The translations under genes and the position numbers were made by a program. 64,000 nucleotides of DNA, from positions 13,295,065-13,359,064 of the forward strand of contig CM038916.1 in NCBI GenBank assembly GCA_021904315.1. The letters run 5' to 3'. This stretch comes from Sphagnum magellanicum. Taxonomy: Eukaryota > Streptophyta > Sphagnopsida > Sphagnales > Sphagnaceae. The notes under the pieces are model-generated. The model had not been told where the DNA came from, did no database searches, and was given only the letters and a program-made list of their open reading frames with translations. Positions 34,390 to 47,148 of the stretch are shown piece after piece (the first letter of the stretch is position 1; each line of letters begins with the position of its first letter).

Positions 34390-34560
34390 CAAACCTTGTC
34401 ATCTAATTTTCTTTTTTGTTAATTTAAAAGGAAAAAAACCTTGTTGCTTAATTTTCTTTTTTAATTAAAAAATAAAAACACATTGTCACCTAATTTTCTT
34501 TTATTTAATTCAAAAGAAAAATACTTGTCTCCTAATTTTTTAAAAGAAAATTCAAAAGGA
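34390..34560. repeat. four copies of a ~50-bp AT-rich unit
   Basis: The unit reads ccttgtcacctaattttctt, then ttaattaaaagaaaaa. Copies start near 34395, 34438, 34482 and 34525. Confidence 0.7.
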
Positions 34561-35814
34561 ATCACCTAATAACACCATTTTTCAATATTTCCTAACACCA
34601 TCCCAATTCAATTGGATGATGGGGTACCTAATTTTGAGTAGTGCCATGTGTCGTATCATAAGAGTTAACGTGGTATCCTATTAGCATTCACTCAGTTTTG
34701 CCCTTCTAACCTCTTTCAAAGGCCTATATTGTCAATACTCTTTTTTCTTGACCCTTCTTTTGTCACTCAAAGGCAATAGCCGAAGAAGGTTCATGCATAG
34801 ACTTTTGAGTGAAAGAGGGACAAAGTATGCTCAAAAGCACCTTACTATATACACCATCTCATCGACCATCCTCATGAAAAGGTTGATTTGTTTTCGGGGG
34901 AGGGGTTTGCTGGGGAGGGACGGGGGGGAGTTTTCCGAGCAAATTAAGAAGTCCAACCAAAGTTTGATATTCTAAAAAAAATTAGAAAAGAAAGTTCATG
35001 TACATTGTCAAGCTAGCTAGCAATTTTTTGTTTTTTGAGAAATTTATCATTTTAAATTTATCATTAAAAAATCAATAACTTAAACTCACCAAAAGGATTT
35101 TTTTTAAAAATTAATCCCTAAATTTGAAATTTTTCCACAAAGAGTTTGAAATTCTAAGCCCCTCTTTTTTCTTCCTTTTTTTTCCCCCCACCCCCTAATT
35201 TTTGTGGGTTTTTTAAACTCTCCAACACTTTCAAAAACCAAGCAAGATGAACAAAGAAATTAAATAAACTATATTACTATAATTATTGGAGTTATTTTTA
35301 CTACTATTATTATTGGGATTTTTAAAAATAAAAAACAGAAAGCTTCGTGGCAAGCACCCAGTGGACACTTCATACTCCCCCTCTCCTTCCCCCCACCCCC
35401 CCCAAAAAGCAAATTTACTGGAACTTACATTAGAAACAACACAATTTTCCAAGAAAATCTCAAAATTTCTGTAAGAAAAAAATGCAAAATTCTGGGGGAA
35501 AACAAAAAGCAAGGAGTGAGTAAAAATTTCTTTTTGCAATTTTTTTGGGTGCCCTTATATATATATATATATATAATATTACTAATATTATTATTTTCAT
35601 GTTCATGATATTTATATTAATTCAAATTTAATTTGACATTGACACAAACAAATAAAGAAATAATGAGAAATTATTGAAAATCATAATATGAAAACATAAG
35701 AGGAGGAAAAAATAAATAATTAAACAATAAAAAAATAATTGAAAAAATAGTTGATCGTCACTGTTACTGTGCAGCAACAACAGCAAAGAAAGAGCCCAAG
35801 TGTTTTGGGATACT

Positions 35815-35950
35815 AAAGAAGAAGAAGAAGAAGAAGAAGAGGAAGACTTGCTTGAGAAAACAATTGATTGTTTTGTTGCTAGAGTTTTGTTGTCTGTGAT
35901 CGATCTTCCCCGGATTTGAATCCTTCTTCTTCTTCTTCTTCTTCTTCTTT
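35815..35950. repeat. (GAA)n and (TTC)n facing arms in the ATL leader
   Basis: (gaa)8 at 35815-35839 and (ttc)9 at 35923-35950 can pair over about 24 bp with an ~83-nt loop. The second arm ends directly before the ATL start codon at 35952. Confidence 0.75.
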
Positions 35951-35951
35951 G

Positions 35952-37856
35952 ATGAGTGTTGTTAGCCCCAGTGCAGTTGTTGCTGTGATGAGCCCCTCCA
36001 ATAACAACAATTTGGAGTACAAATTTTCTCCCAGTATGGGACTGGTGATCGTGGTGGTAGTTGCGGTGTTGTTTTTCTTGATTATCTTCTCCATTTATGT
36101 GCGTATATGTGGGAGAGCTGCAGCTGATGCGGAACTGGAAGAGGGAAATCAGGCTACTGCTGCGGTGGCGATGAATGGACCCTTGACATCGTCCTCCTCG
36201 CCAACTAGTAAAGGATTGGAGAAATCCGTTGTGGAGTCGTTGCCTGTGGTGCATTTCAAGGACTTGAAGAATTTGGAGATGGAGAAGAAGAACAACAACA
36301 AGCAGCATAAGAAGAATAAGAATAAGAACTTCTTGTCTAGTGATCCACTTGAAACTCTTGAAATGGGTCTGCACGATCATGGTGAGGAATATAGTGGTGA
36401 TGATGATGATGAAGATGATGGGCAGGAGCATCGTGAGTGTGCGGTTTGCTTGAGTGATTTCGAGGAAGAGGATGACTTGCGCCTGTTGCCTGGTTGCAAG
36501 CACGTTTTTCATCAAGACTGCATCGACGTTTGGTTCCAGTCGCACTCCACATGCCCGCTCTGTCGCGCTAGCCTTGTTCCCAAAACTTCAGATGGTAGCA
36601 AGCACGTGCACGATGATCATGCGGGAGATCAGGCCGGGCCGCACGAAGAAGCTCCTCATCCCTCGTCTACAGTAAGACTGGTTATTGAGGAGGAGGATGA
36701 AGAGGAGCAGGAGTCGCGTGAAGAACCTGCAGCAACTGGGGATCTAAGAAGAGCTTTGGAGGAGCAGGCTCTAGTACACCAAATGGTGGTTACGATTCCT
36801 GGAGACGACGAAGAGGAGGATTCAACCGCGCGGCAAGGAGCTGCAGGTGAGCAGCCTGCTGTAGCAATTTCTCTACCAAAATTTCATGTCTGTCTCCGTT
36901 GTCATCTTGGGTCCAGCTTCGGATTTGCTGCTGGTTTGTTGATGGTTTTGCTTGTGGGTTTCTCTTCTTCTGGGACAGGAACAACAACAACAACAAGTCC
37001 TGGTTCATTACAGCTCCAGGGGTCTAGTTCAATTTCACGCGAGGACCAGAGAGACAGTGCTCGCTTAGCTTTGTTTCGAAATTCTCGGAGCTTCAAGAAA
37101 GCTGCTCGAGGAGTGGTGGCGCATGAACGGGCCAGCAGCTTGTCACACCCGGAGATACCTCTGGAAACTGGAACAACAAGCTCAAAGTCCTGGAAGCTGG
37201 CTGCATCACCAGCAACAACTCCCAATATGAAGATGGAAGCCATGCGCCGCTCCTCTTCTCTGAACAACAGCGATGGCTTGAAGCTGTACATCAAAGATTT
37301 CTTCAGCAGTCCCCGCAACCCTAATTCTTCCCCCAAATTGCTGCAGTCTCAACATTCCCTCCCAGCTACTATGAAACTTGCAACAATCAATCTCCCAAAT
37401 TCTACTGCAGTTCCTGCTGCTGCTGCTGCAACATCAAAGTCATCATCAAATCAAGCTTCCCCCCGACCAAGAACAGGTTCCTATAATTCTGGGTTTGAGA
37501 GGTTTGTGAGAACTGGTAGCATCAAGCGTGTCTCAGTGGAGAATTTGGTGCCTCATGTGATGAGATCCAATTCTGAGCATTGGGTGAGCATTGAATTGGA
37601 TCCAGTCAGAGCAGAATCCTCATCATCATCAGCATCATCATCATCTAAGACAAAGATTTTACCAGTTGCAGTAGATAAGGACCAGGCTGCAAGAATCATG
37701 AGGAAACAAGGAGAAGGAGCTGATCAAAGCTCTGGATCAAGGGACAGTAACTCTTCTGAGAGATGGAATTTCTTGAATCTTCGAAACTTGCTTTCTTCTC
37801 GAAGCAAATCATCATCATCTGAGCATCAGTTGGATATCACAACTTCTATTGAATAA
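35952..37856 (+). CDS. ATL-type RING-H2 E3 ubiquitin ligase, single exon
   Basis: 634 residues from ATG 35952 to TAA 37854-37856; the frame is open a little further upstream, but only this ATG fits. A membrane segment lies at about 29-51 ([16 protein letters not shown]), a GLD-like motif at about 88-102 ([15 protein letters not shown]), an acidic stretch just before the finger (GDDDDEDD), and a RING-H2 at about 163-204 (C-x2-[18 protein letters not shown]). The very long tail has an acidic part, a second hydrophobic stretch ([14 protein letters not shown]) and a Ser-rich end with [17 protein letters not shown]. It is presumably a membrane-bound ubiquitin ligase; target unknown. Its RING is close to that of the ATL at 25972, which lies in the same orientation 8 kb away. 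The length is well above the usual 200-400 residues of the family. Confidence 0.92.
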   Translation: MSVVSPSAVVAVMSPSNNNNLEYKFSPSMGLVIVVVVAVLFFLIIFSIYVRICGRAAADAELEEGNQATAAVAMNGPLTSSSSPTSKGLEKSVVESLPVVHFKDLKNLEMEKKNNNKQHKKNKNKNFLSSDPLETLEMGLHDHGEEYSGDDDDEDDGQEHRECAVCLSDFEEEDDLRLLPGCKHVFHQDCIDVWFQSHSTCPLCRASLVPKTSDGSKHVHDDHAGDQAGPHEEAPHPSSTVRLVIEEEDEEEQESREEPAATGDLRRALEEQALVHQMVVTIPGDDEEEDSTARQGAAGEQPAVAISLPKFHVCLRCHLGSSFGFAAGLLMVLLVGFSSSGTGTTTTTSPGSLQLQGSSSISREDQRDSARLALFRNSRSFKKAARGVVAHERASSLSHPEIPLETGTTSSKSWKLAASPATTPNMKMEAMRRSSSLNNSDGLKLYIKDFFSSPRNPNSSPKLLQSQHSLPATMKLATINLPNSTAVPAAAAATSKSSSNQASPRPRTGSYNSGFERFVRTGSIKRVSVENLVPHVMRSNSEHWVSIELDPVRAESSSSSASSSSKTKILPVAVDKDQAARIMRKQGEGADQSSGSRDSNSSERWNFLNLRNLLSSRSKSSSSEHQLDITTSIE

Positions 37857-38480
37857 CAGCTATCACCATCAACTTGATTTGAAGAATGTGTATTTTTTTC
37901 TCTTTCTTCTTCGACAATTTCAAGCCTACAACAACAAATGTTCAGCCCAAACAATCAATCGATCAAATCAATCAACTCAAGTCAGCATGAATCCCCTCTC
38001 ATATTGACATGGAGCTTTTACAACACTCAGAGCATCTTTTGTGAATCCTTCTTCACATTCACAGGGAGCTTTTTAAACACACAACATCTGCTGTGTTGTG
38101 AATCCTTCTTCACATTCATGTGGAGCTTTTTCAACACTTACAACATCCATCATGTGTCTTCCTTTGCAGTCTCATGGAGATTTTTCTTCAATCACATCTT
38201 GGAAACTTGTTTTCGTCTCGAGCATCATCATCATTTGGGCCTTCATTGGATTTTACTACTATTGAACAACATCTATCATCATCGGTCCAACCAGATGTGA
38301 AGAAATGTCACCTACAACAACAATTTTTTGACACAAATGATTGATCAACTCACTCAAGCCAACATGAATACCCTTTTGCATTGACGTGGAATTGTTTCCC
38401 AAACAATTGATTGATTGATTGATCGATCAACTCCACCAACATGAATCCCCTTTCACATTGACATGGAGCTTATTATTTCA
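37795..38480. repeat. partial duplication of the ATL 3' end and flank
   Basis: The last ~60 bp of the coding region plus 3' flank (from gaaacttgctttcttctcga at about 37787) recur, diverged, from about 38205 (gaaacttgttttcgtctcga). Both copies run on through a matching flank to catgaat..cctttca-type sequence and ttgacatgga. Inside the first copy a ~65-bp subunit (tccttcttcacattcacagg, gagctttttcaacac) repeats three times. The 120-codon open frame at 37938-38300 is a by-product of this. Confidence 0.75.
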
Positions 38481-41400
38481 ACACCCATAGCATAATTGGA
38501 ATTCCTTCTTCACATTCAAGGCATTGAAGACTTGGAGTTTTGTCTTCACTCACATCATTGTGGATCCAGCTTGTTTTTTCACCCTCATTTTTGGGAATCC
38601 CTCTTTCACATTCACATGGAGTCAATTTTTACTCATGTCGACATGAATCCCCCTCTCACACTCACATGTACAACCTTTTTTTCATTGTTGGAAGGCCTTT
38701 ACAATGGAAGAGCTCAACTTCAACTTCCCCCATGACGTCTTTTGACACTAGCCAAAACACTAGAGAAGAAAGAAGAAGAATACAATTCCACACAAATTTT
38801 GATAATTTTTCTATTTTCACAAGTATAAAAGTTCAATTTCAAGTGTTCATTACATCTCTTCTATAAGTTTTCTTTTCTTCTTCAAGGAAAACACCATATA
38901 CATTTGATTAGAGGACTATGGGATTATCAAGAAGAAGAAAGTTCACCTTCCTCCCTTAAGTTTTCCCCAAGTGCTTGGCTGTTTCTTTACATCTAGTTGT
39001 TGGGCAACACAAATTGTTAACTCCATTGTAAATTACACAACATTTTTGAACAATACATTTCTTTCTTTTCATTCAATGTCTCAAATTCAACAAATTTTTG
39101 TACATAGATATTGGAGAACTAGTGGATGGCATTCTCCATACTAGTGTTCCTTTCTTTATTTCTCTTTACTTCAAAAATTGTAAAGACCTAGTATCATCCT
39201 TGTAGAGGATGTGCAATTTGAGGAAGATCTTTAGATTAATCTAGTGGGTTCTATCTTGCATATAGAAGGAAGTCCATGGATACAAATTCCTTGAATTATG
39301 GGGCCATTTATCATATCCAAACAATTTTTGTGTCAAAAATTCATTGAAATAACATTAGCTATATAGAAAAAGTTGAAAGATTTATCAATGAGAAAGCTAG
39401 AAAATAATATTTCTTCTTCCATACGTGGAAAATTTATTTGTAAATAAAATTGGTGAGTAAAGTATCATCAATCTCACATACAAATGTCTAGAGTTATGTG
39501 TAGAATAACGCCCTAGGCTTAGTGTGTTCTTGAAATAACCGGCCTTAAGGCATTAGCCAACCCTAAATGTTTACCTCTATGAGCATTTTGCTTCTTGAAA
39601 ATGTTTACTTCTATGAGCATTTTGCTTTTTGAAATGCATGCTTGCTATTGACACCCCATTATAGCATGTAGGCACCCTCCATTTACAATGCCACAAAGTC
39701 TAGAAGGTTTCACAAATTGTCAAAGGGAGGAAAGGTGGACTTAACTCAAATAATGTGAAATTGAATTTGTGAAAGAGACCTTGAGAATATGGCAAACTTG
39801 AGTGAGAGAGACAAATACATCTATCCAATTTTTTTATTACTGATGAATGAAATTTTGCAAGCTAGTGCATATTAAATTCAAATTTTGCACACATTGATCA
39901 ACCTCATCTTAAAAAAGAAGAAGAAGAAGAAAAAGCGATTTGTGAAACTTTGGGGATATGATTCATCCAAGCATTTCACCCACCAAGACTTTTAGCTTGT
40001 GACAAATTTGTTGTTGTTGTTGTTGGAGGAGGAGGAGGAGGATAAAGGAGGATTTTTCGACAACTTCTGGAATTGGAAGAATTTGTGAAGAAAATGGCTG
40101 AGAAAGTGCAACAACCCCAATCCAACCAAGAAGCCAACAAAAGAAAGGAGCCTAAAGAAAGAGAAATAGAGCTGCCAATGGGATACTCACACACGCATGC
40201 AGACAAAAAGAGCATGAAATTGTGGAAAGCAACAAACATCCAGAACTTTCTAGAGGACCCACCACTCTACAAAAGTTGTGATAATATATTCTCATATTTC
40301 CTCATCACTTGCTAACAAGAGAGGAGTGGTCATCTTGTCAAACCCATCCAAAATTTGTATGAACAAAGGGCTTTTCAGTATGTGATCTTCTTGTGACAAT
40401 TTGTCAACAAGAGTATCATTATTAGAAGGTTTCTTCTAGAACCCAACTTTTCTTCCTTGATTTTGTTGTTGTTGTTGCTCTTTCCCCCTAGTTTTTAGAA
40501 GAGCATCAAAGTACCTTCCTAATAACACTTTGATGGGGTGAACACAAGCATTTGAGCAAAGTCAAAGTTTTATACATCAAGAGAAAGAATGACCCATGTC
40601 ACTCTTATGGTCCAATTTTGAGACCAATCAACAAGTCTTTTTTTCCTTTTTTTTAATATTTTAAATCCCATTTTTTTGTCAAGTATTGTCAAGTAACCCA
40701 AAATAAAATAATCATATTTTGGGTAAGGTTTTTTTTTTTTTTTTTTTTTTAAAAATTTCAACTTAACTTAGCTGATTTTATTGTTTTAAATTTCATAAAA
40801 GCTTGATTTACAACCAAGTTCCACAAGTTTTTTTTTTTCCTTTTTTTGCATTTCTTTTCTTTACTTTTCAGAGAAGGGGAGCAAGAACTTAGAAGGAGGA
40901 AGTAGCTCTTCACAATTTTGTTGATGTATAAGAAAAATTGGGCCACAACAACAAGGACAGAAATTACATTGGTGGGTGTTATGAAATTCCTACTTAGTTG
41001 TTAAAGTCATCAGGGTACTTATGCCCTCAATGGAATTGCCATTCTTTGGGTGAAGGAGAACAAGTTGGAGGACAACAAGTTAGGTCTATTGTTGACAAGG
41101 GTGATGAAATTGTGACGGCATGAACATGACACAAAGAAAACATGACTGAAATGCAAGTGTGCAAAACTACACACATGCACTATATTATGACACAATTGCA
41201 CATCATACAAGACTTGGAACTATTCCACTCCAAACAGCTAGAGCTTTGACATTTTCTGCTCATATCCTACATTGTGGTATTGTCAAAACCTGCTTTGGAA
41301 ACTATTGAAAAGAAATAGACTGGACCTGGCACCTAGAAAGAAAGAGGAAGATCAACAACAAAACGAACCTACAAATGGACCTTACAAGTTAGAATCTCAT

Positions 41401-41899
41401 TACTACAATTGTATAGAAAATTGTGTAGATCAAATCAAGCAAATACGCCAAATGATCCCAAGTTGAATTTCACCATTTCTAGTCCATGCTCAATGTTATG
41501 TTTAATCCACACATTGATACTAGTGTTGGGAGATTCTTTATGGGGTTTTTTTATGAAGAACCTCCAGTTCTGGTTATGTATAAACAAATTGAAACCAATA
41601 GGACTCCAAAAAAAAGGCAGGGGGATTATTCCATGTAACTTAGCAAAATCCAACCTCCACCTTTATGGCCACAAGCAAACCACCCTTGGATTTTGAGACC
41701 ACAAATGCTTGAAGAACAACAATGGTAAAGGAAAAAAAAACTTACAATGACACCGGCAAACCAAAGCAAGAATGGACAGGGCCATTCGTGTACATTGGGC
41801 CAGTACCCTCAATGTCATCAATATCACATTCTCCCCAGTTGACATATTCACACTTGTGAATTTGGAAAATAAAATCAAGACATAACTATGTAAGAGCAT
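38481..41899. other. spacer after the second ATL gene
   Basis: More cacattcacatggag repeats occur to about 38670. A 38-bp phrase is repeated at 39568-39635 (tctatgagcattttgctt). Short frames at 40073-40315 and 41272-41466 are hydrophilic but show no domain, and I do not call them. Otherwise AT-rich with T runs near 40730-40752. Confidence 0.45.
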
Positions 41900-42233
41900 C
41901 TCCAGTGGTGCTCAGTATGTGACCTTGCAATAATGTTTCTTACATCTAAAGTTCAGTTATTTACTTTTTTCCAACCCTACCCATAAAACTAAACCTGGCT
42001 GGCACTCCAAATGGGTGGGAGACTACCCACTAATAGCAACCCACTTGGACAAATCAAACTATCTAGCCAATCAACAATAGGTGTTAGGCTTTGCTGTGCC
42101 TTTTACCACCTTCAACAAACTGTGCAAAAATGCTGGGCCAAAACCATTTTGCTGAGCCAAACCGGCATGTTTTGACAAGGTTCCTTCGTCCAATTTTAAC
42201 TTGCAGGGGGTCACATACTGAGCACCCATGGAG
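41900..42233. mobile_element. small inverted-repeat element (MITE-like), ~334 bp
   Basis: gtgctcagtatgtgacc at 41908-41924 is exactly matched in reverse complement at 42209-42225, and pairing extends imperfectly outward (ctccagtgg against ctccatggg) and inward (ttgcaa against ctgcaa). It has no coding capacity. Length and structure suit a non-autonomous DNA transposon. I could not define a target duplication, so the superfamily is open. Confidence 0.65.
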
Positions 42234-42829
42234 TTGGTTGGTTCATTAGTCATCTATTATTGTGAGCTCAAATATAACTGACCCATTAAGGTCCAAAAAG
42301 ATGCAAACTAGAGCATATGGTACTTACCCAATATGGCAACATGCTTTCCAAAACATCATAAACAAATTTAGGTTTGAGCACCAAGAGGTTGATCTTTTGA
42401 TGGTCTGCAAACATTGTGTCATTCTTGCCAGAAGAAGCAAGAGTATGAATGCAAGAGTTTTCGAGTCCTCAGTACTTAGTTGCAAACCTCGATTTGGCCT
42501 TTGAAACAAACAATCGCAAGAATGAAAGTGATGGAATAATGCATTCAGTTAGTGATCTATCAATCATCACCAACTTTGCATTCTTTGCATATCAGAACAG
42601 TTTGGATATTACACATGATGATTGTTTCTAGTGCATGTGGCATGCTTGTGAATACAAAACAACTCTAATGCTACATCAATCTCAAGCTAGATTTTTCATG
42701 ATTTCAACACCTTTGAAGCACCCAACATTTACAACTTGGCATCCATTTTAAAAACACACATATATCATAGGAGGAGCTCACATAAAAAAAACAGAATGTG
42801 ATGAGCTTGACATGTCTGTCCACAGATTG
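42234..42829. other. 3' flank of the dioxygenase gene
   Basis: The 3' untranslated region of the minus-strand dioxygenase would lie at its right end. An 80-codon frame at 42262-42504 shows no recognisable domain. Confidence 0.4.
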
Positions 42830-44348
42830 TCAGTCATCTGCTGTAACTCTGGTTGTTTCTCTATACATGTCCACCCGGTCGTCACAATAGACGTTCTTTC
42901 TGAAGTCTTTCCAAGTGAAGGGGATGAATTTTGCAGGATGGTTTGAATCAACAAGCTTTTCAGGAATTGTTATGACATCATCATCAACAGCGACGCAAGC
43001 AAAAACAAGTGACATGCGTGATTTGCTGCTATTGGTGACGGCACGATGCATTACACTTTGGAATCTCTCATTGCTCATCATCTACACATCACAAATAATT
43101 CACAAATGTTCAGTGTGTTGATGCAAGTCTGTGTGTATGAAAAACCAAGGAAGCTCCAAAACAAACTTGTGATCTTGAAGGTCCTGTGCATTACAAGCCA
43201 GGGGTGGGTAATCTAAAAAGGTAGGGGGAGAAGAAACATCAAGCAGGAAGAAGAAGGATGGGAGACTAACCATCAAAATATCTCCAATGTTCACAATGAA
43301 AGTCTCGGGATTAGGCTGAATGCCCACCCACTTGCCATCTTTCAGAATTTGGAGGCCTCCCACATCATCTTGGTGCAAGATTGTTATCAAAGTTGGATCA
43401 CGATGCTCATCCAAACCCTCTATCTTATCAGGATGTGGACATGGAGGGTAGTGGTTGATGCGAAGAACTGATGTACTCTCCTCTCTGAAATATCGCTTGA
43501 ACTGATCGCAATTTAGTCCAAGTCCCGCTGCCAAAATTGACAGGATTCTTTGTGCAAGTTTCCCCATGGCAGCTGTGTATTCCAGAACATCTGCCCTATT
43601 TATTTATTTTTGCAGCAATAATCAAACAAAAGAAAACAATGTGAAAAGAACGTTAATACAAACCTTGAGACAAAGATACATGGATCTAGTAATATCATAC
43701 TCCCAATCAACCAAGAAAAGTTGAGGGTTTTTTCGAGTATGTAAGATTGTGTACATACCGAATGTCATGGTAATCACACTCTTGGGACCATACCCGTTCA
43801 AAGAATTGTTGCAATTGTGTAGGATTCCAATCAAAATACACTGCTTCAGACCACCATTTCTGGGGAAAGAAGTTGGGACTGCCTGCTACATATCCAGTTC
43901 TGATTTTTTCAGTGCGACCACCCTTGAGTTTTTGCTCCATGGGTAGATTAAAGAATCTACGAGCATGAGCTTGGAGGCGTGTTATGAGCTCAATGGACAC
44001 ACTATGGTTCATCACTCCAAAGAATCCCCACTTTTCAGCAGCTTCTACCATCTTCTTGGCAATCAATTCATCATCATTCCCATGTCCTACTTGTCCAACA
44101 AAACCCACCAATGGATGATCTAGTAGACACCCAGAAAGATCCAAGATTGGGAATTCATTGTCTTCCTCATATTTGTCATGGGGCACATATATGCGATCTT
44201 TTCCTAATAATTGTGAGGGAAAGAAGAAGTCTTGTGGTGTGAGTTCCCCTCTTGAGTATTTGGCCCATGACTCATTTGCCGCATCGACTCGTAAGTGCAT
44301 GTTTCTCATATCACTCACCAGAGGTGTCTTCATTGTTGAAGAAGCCAT
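42830..44348 (-). CDS. 2-oxoglutarate/Fe(II)-dependent dioxygenase, three exons
   Basis: Exons (minus strand) 44348-43759, 43595-43271 and 43081-42830 join in phase to give 388 residues. The N-terminal part is the plant DIOX_N domain, with FPILDLSGC and KWGFFGVMNHSV. The C-terminal double-stranded beta-helix carries the iron ligands H261-x-D263 (GLDEHRDPTLITIL) and H317 (SVMHRAV), and the 2-oxoglutarate-binding R327-M-S329. NHYPPCP is also present. It is a cytosolic oxidase of the large plant DOXC group, whose members act in gibberellin, flavonoid, auxin or salicylate metabolism; the substrate cannot be told from this. I chose ATG 44346-44348, the first in frame. The acceptor of exon 2 is ATAG, not the CAG 5 nt further on, because only that keeps the frame. 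Confidence 0.9.
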
Positions 44349-44477
44349 TTTGATAGAACTTGCTTTCAAAACTCACATTGAAGGAAAAACCACAACAAAA
44401 GCATTCTCAAAAGCTTTGCTTCCTTAGCTTCTTCATACTCTCTTTTTTAACCCCAATTGTTATAGTATTAGTTTGCT

Positions 44478-44487
44478 AGTATATAGA
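44478..44487 (-). promoter_or_regulatory. candidate TATA box of the dioxygenase gene
   Basis: The minus strand reads tctatatact about 130-140 bp upstream of the start codon, a plausible distance with a ~100-nt leader. Position and sequence are the only evidence. Confidence 0.4.
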
Positions 44488-44499
44488 GGGTGTTGAATA

Positions 44500-46494
44500 G
44501 GCTTGTGTGAAGATGTGTAGAAAAAAAGTTATGGCCAAGGAAATTCTTAAATTTGATGGTTTGAATTATGTTTTAGTTATCTTGAGTGAATTCATAGTTC
44601 AATGTGTTTAGGGTTTGGTAGGTTTGTGAGAATTTGAGGGGACCAATGGAAATGGTAGAAAGGGATCATTATATTCAATGTTTAGACGGATAGGTTTGTG
44701 TGTAGATCTGAAGAACTTTTTTTCTAGGCCAATGGGATTGCTAGGTTTGGTTGTTTGACTTCGTTTTCTTAGTTATCTTGAATGAACTAACAATTCAATA
44801 TGTAATGGTTATTTATGAAGAAGGTTGTAGCACATTACTTGTGCATTTTGTTTTTTTAAAGCTAGAGGAGAATAAGCCTACAAGAGAATGATGAAAATTT
44901 GCTGATGCAATCATTGTTCATCAAACCCTAAAAGATTCTTGAGTTTGAGTTTTTTTTTTTTTTTTTCAACACGTTTTTGTGATGTAACCAAAGTAGTGAT
45001 CAATTCATAAGAATATTTGACCAAAATTGGTTGGAAAAATAAGATATCAAATTTTTAGAAAATAAGCATACTTCTATAATTTGGCTACCTTGTTAGAACC
45101 TATTGTCAAATTTTGGCAATTTGTTAAAAAAGGGATTTTAAAATGTGGTGAATTTGGGTCATTGTTTTTATTGAAAATCCTTTGGGTAGGTGGAAATCAG
45201 ATTTGATGGCAAAAAATTGTTCAATAAAGCCTTGGTTCCAACCTACCTTTCCTTTTCTAAAAAACTAAAACCTCCAATTTTATAAAGATGTTATGATTAA
45301 TGTTTATGCTTCATTTTTTAAATTGAAAAAATCTTAGAATCAAAAATGAAAAAGTTATAGACCAAAAAGTGTTCGTACAAAGAAAGATCCAAAAGGATAT
45401 CCATGAGGAATCAGCTATCATAAAAGAAACAATATCTGAAAATGGAATCTCTTAAAAAGAGGCGATTTTCAAGAGATTAGAACATAGGCTAGGGTTTAAA
45501 CATAGGCTAGATTTTGAATCTTTCTTGTTTTTTCTCTTGTTTTGAGTGATATAAAGAATTATGGTTGCATCAAACTGAGCTTTACACTACTTGTTTCAAT
45601 ATAGAGGGAAAGGAGCAACATAAAAAAAAAGCACAAAGTATGTCAAAAAATATACATACAATTTGTGTGTTTTTTCTTAATATCTTGTTTTTTTTAGATC
45701 TCATATTTTTCTTGTTTTTTTAATTTTTTGAATGACTGAAAAATTATGGGTGCACCATGCTAAGCTTTACATTTTTTTTGAGCTCGCAAAATAACATAAA
45801 AGAACCATGAAGAAGAAAATGTGTTAAATTTTAAATTATTTTTCAAATCAATGATCAAACACTAACTTCAACTACTTTTGATAATTGTATTTTTCTCATT
45901 TTATTCTCCATTTTGAGCAATTTAAATGATTATAGATGTGTGAAATTAAACTCCAAAACAAATTTAAACTTAAGAGCCAAAAGAACAATGTTTTAAAATT
46001 CAAAGTTCATTCAAAAGTTTAAATGTTTACTCACCAACCTATTTTCCTTACTTTTTGAAAGGTAAGAAAGTTCAACCAACACCCATGTTGATACTTTCAT
46101 CTTTTTTAGCACTGCCATTTAGTAGAAATATTAAACCCAAAAAATGTTAGATTTAAACTTGAAGACCATAATTTAGTTTAAACATGAGATATTTATAATA
46201 TTTATAAACAATTAAATGAATTTTCAGATTTTTATCAAGGTACCAATGCGGGTGCTAATTCACTCAAGGTGGAAAGTTCCACCTTGGTAACATATCCTCT
46301 AAACCTTCTTACTTCCCCCCTTCCCATAGTCAAGCACTTAGCTATAAAAGTAAATAAAAACATGATTCACACCTAATGCTAAGTCCATGGAAAATTAATG
46401 ATGAATTTTCTTTGATTTTGGGGGTGCATTCACATAAATAATGTTAGATAGCACTATTAACAATGTGGCATCCTAGTTAATAGGTAGTACTAAT
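44500..46494. other. AT-rich spacer
   Basis: Stops in all frames and T runs near 44949-44966. I see no gene or named repeat. Confidence 0.45.
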
Positions 46495-46849
46495 CAATGT
46501 TGGGCGGATCTCACTAGGGACCTGATTTTCAAACCAATTCTTAGTCGGTTCTCACATTGAAAACCGATTTGGTCTCATTTCGGGTGAAAACCAGGTTGAA
46601 AACTAGTTTAAAAGAACTTGAAAAAAAAATCTAAATGGGATTTCATATGAAAATTCGGATCTGGTTTTCACGGTCTAGGGTTAAGGTCTAGGGTTTGGGA
46701 GGGAAAAAAGAAACTTAGGTTTAGGGCAATGCCTTTGTTAAGGATACTAGTAAACCCCAAAGCTTTCTAGCCTCTTCACTTGGGCTTTTTTAATTTTTTG
46801 TCACTCTTATATGTTGCGCTTGTTTGTTTTTCTACTATTTTTGTATGTT

Positions 46850-47148
46850 GTGTTTGCTCCTGCCTTGCATTGTTGCTCTACTATTCCCACCTTGTGCTCC
46901 TCCCTCCCACCTTATGTTGTTTTGTTGTTTCCACCTTGTGTTGTTGGTTCCCATGTTGTTGTTGTTCTATTATTCTTGCCTTGTGTTGTTGCTTTCTTGC
47001 TCCTGCCTTGTATTGTTCACTCCTATTTTGTGTTACTTGTTCCCACCTTGCATTGTTGGTTCCCACATTGTTGTTGTTCTATTATTCTTGCCTTGCATTG
47101 TTGCTTTCCTACTCCCGCCTTGTATTGTTCATTCCTGTTTTGTGTTGT
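46850..47148. repeat. CCACCTTG-TTGTTG minisatellite, left part
   Basis: Degenerate 20-30-bp units with ccaccttgtgttgttg / cctgccttgcattgttg. It lies inside the hAT element and is cut by the Copia insertion; it continues at 52225. Confidence 0.8.

Larger units (their letters stand above)
28957..35551. other. long AT-rich intergenic stretch, no gene seen
   Basis: About 6.6 kb with stops in all frames and no domain in any open frame. It holds several small repeats listed separately (29990-30200, 32751-32778, 33330-33405, 34390-34560) and a loosely duplicated ~70-bp phrase near 33690-33800 (aggaaattgtgtttcgtaat). Short open frames such as 31273-31470 show no recognisable feature. Confidence 0.5.

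Noticed and set aside
35628..36545. 305-codon minus-strand frame
   Set aside because: Shadow of the ATL gene on the other strand; its Arg/Ser runs come from the GAA/TTC tracts.
37938..38300. 120-codon plus-strand frame with repeated FFTF segments
   Set aside because: Lies in the duplicated 3' flank of the ATL gene; the repeats are DNA-level.
40073..40315. 80-codon hydrophilic frame
   Set aside because: Its Lys/Glu-rich composition follows from A/G-rich DNA; no domain or splice partner found.
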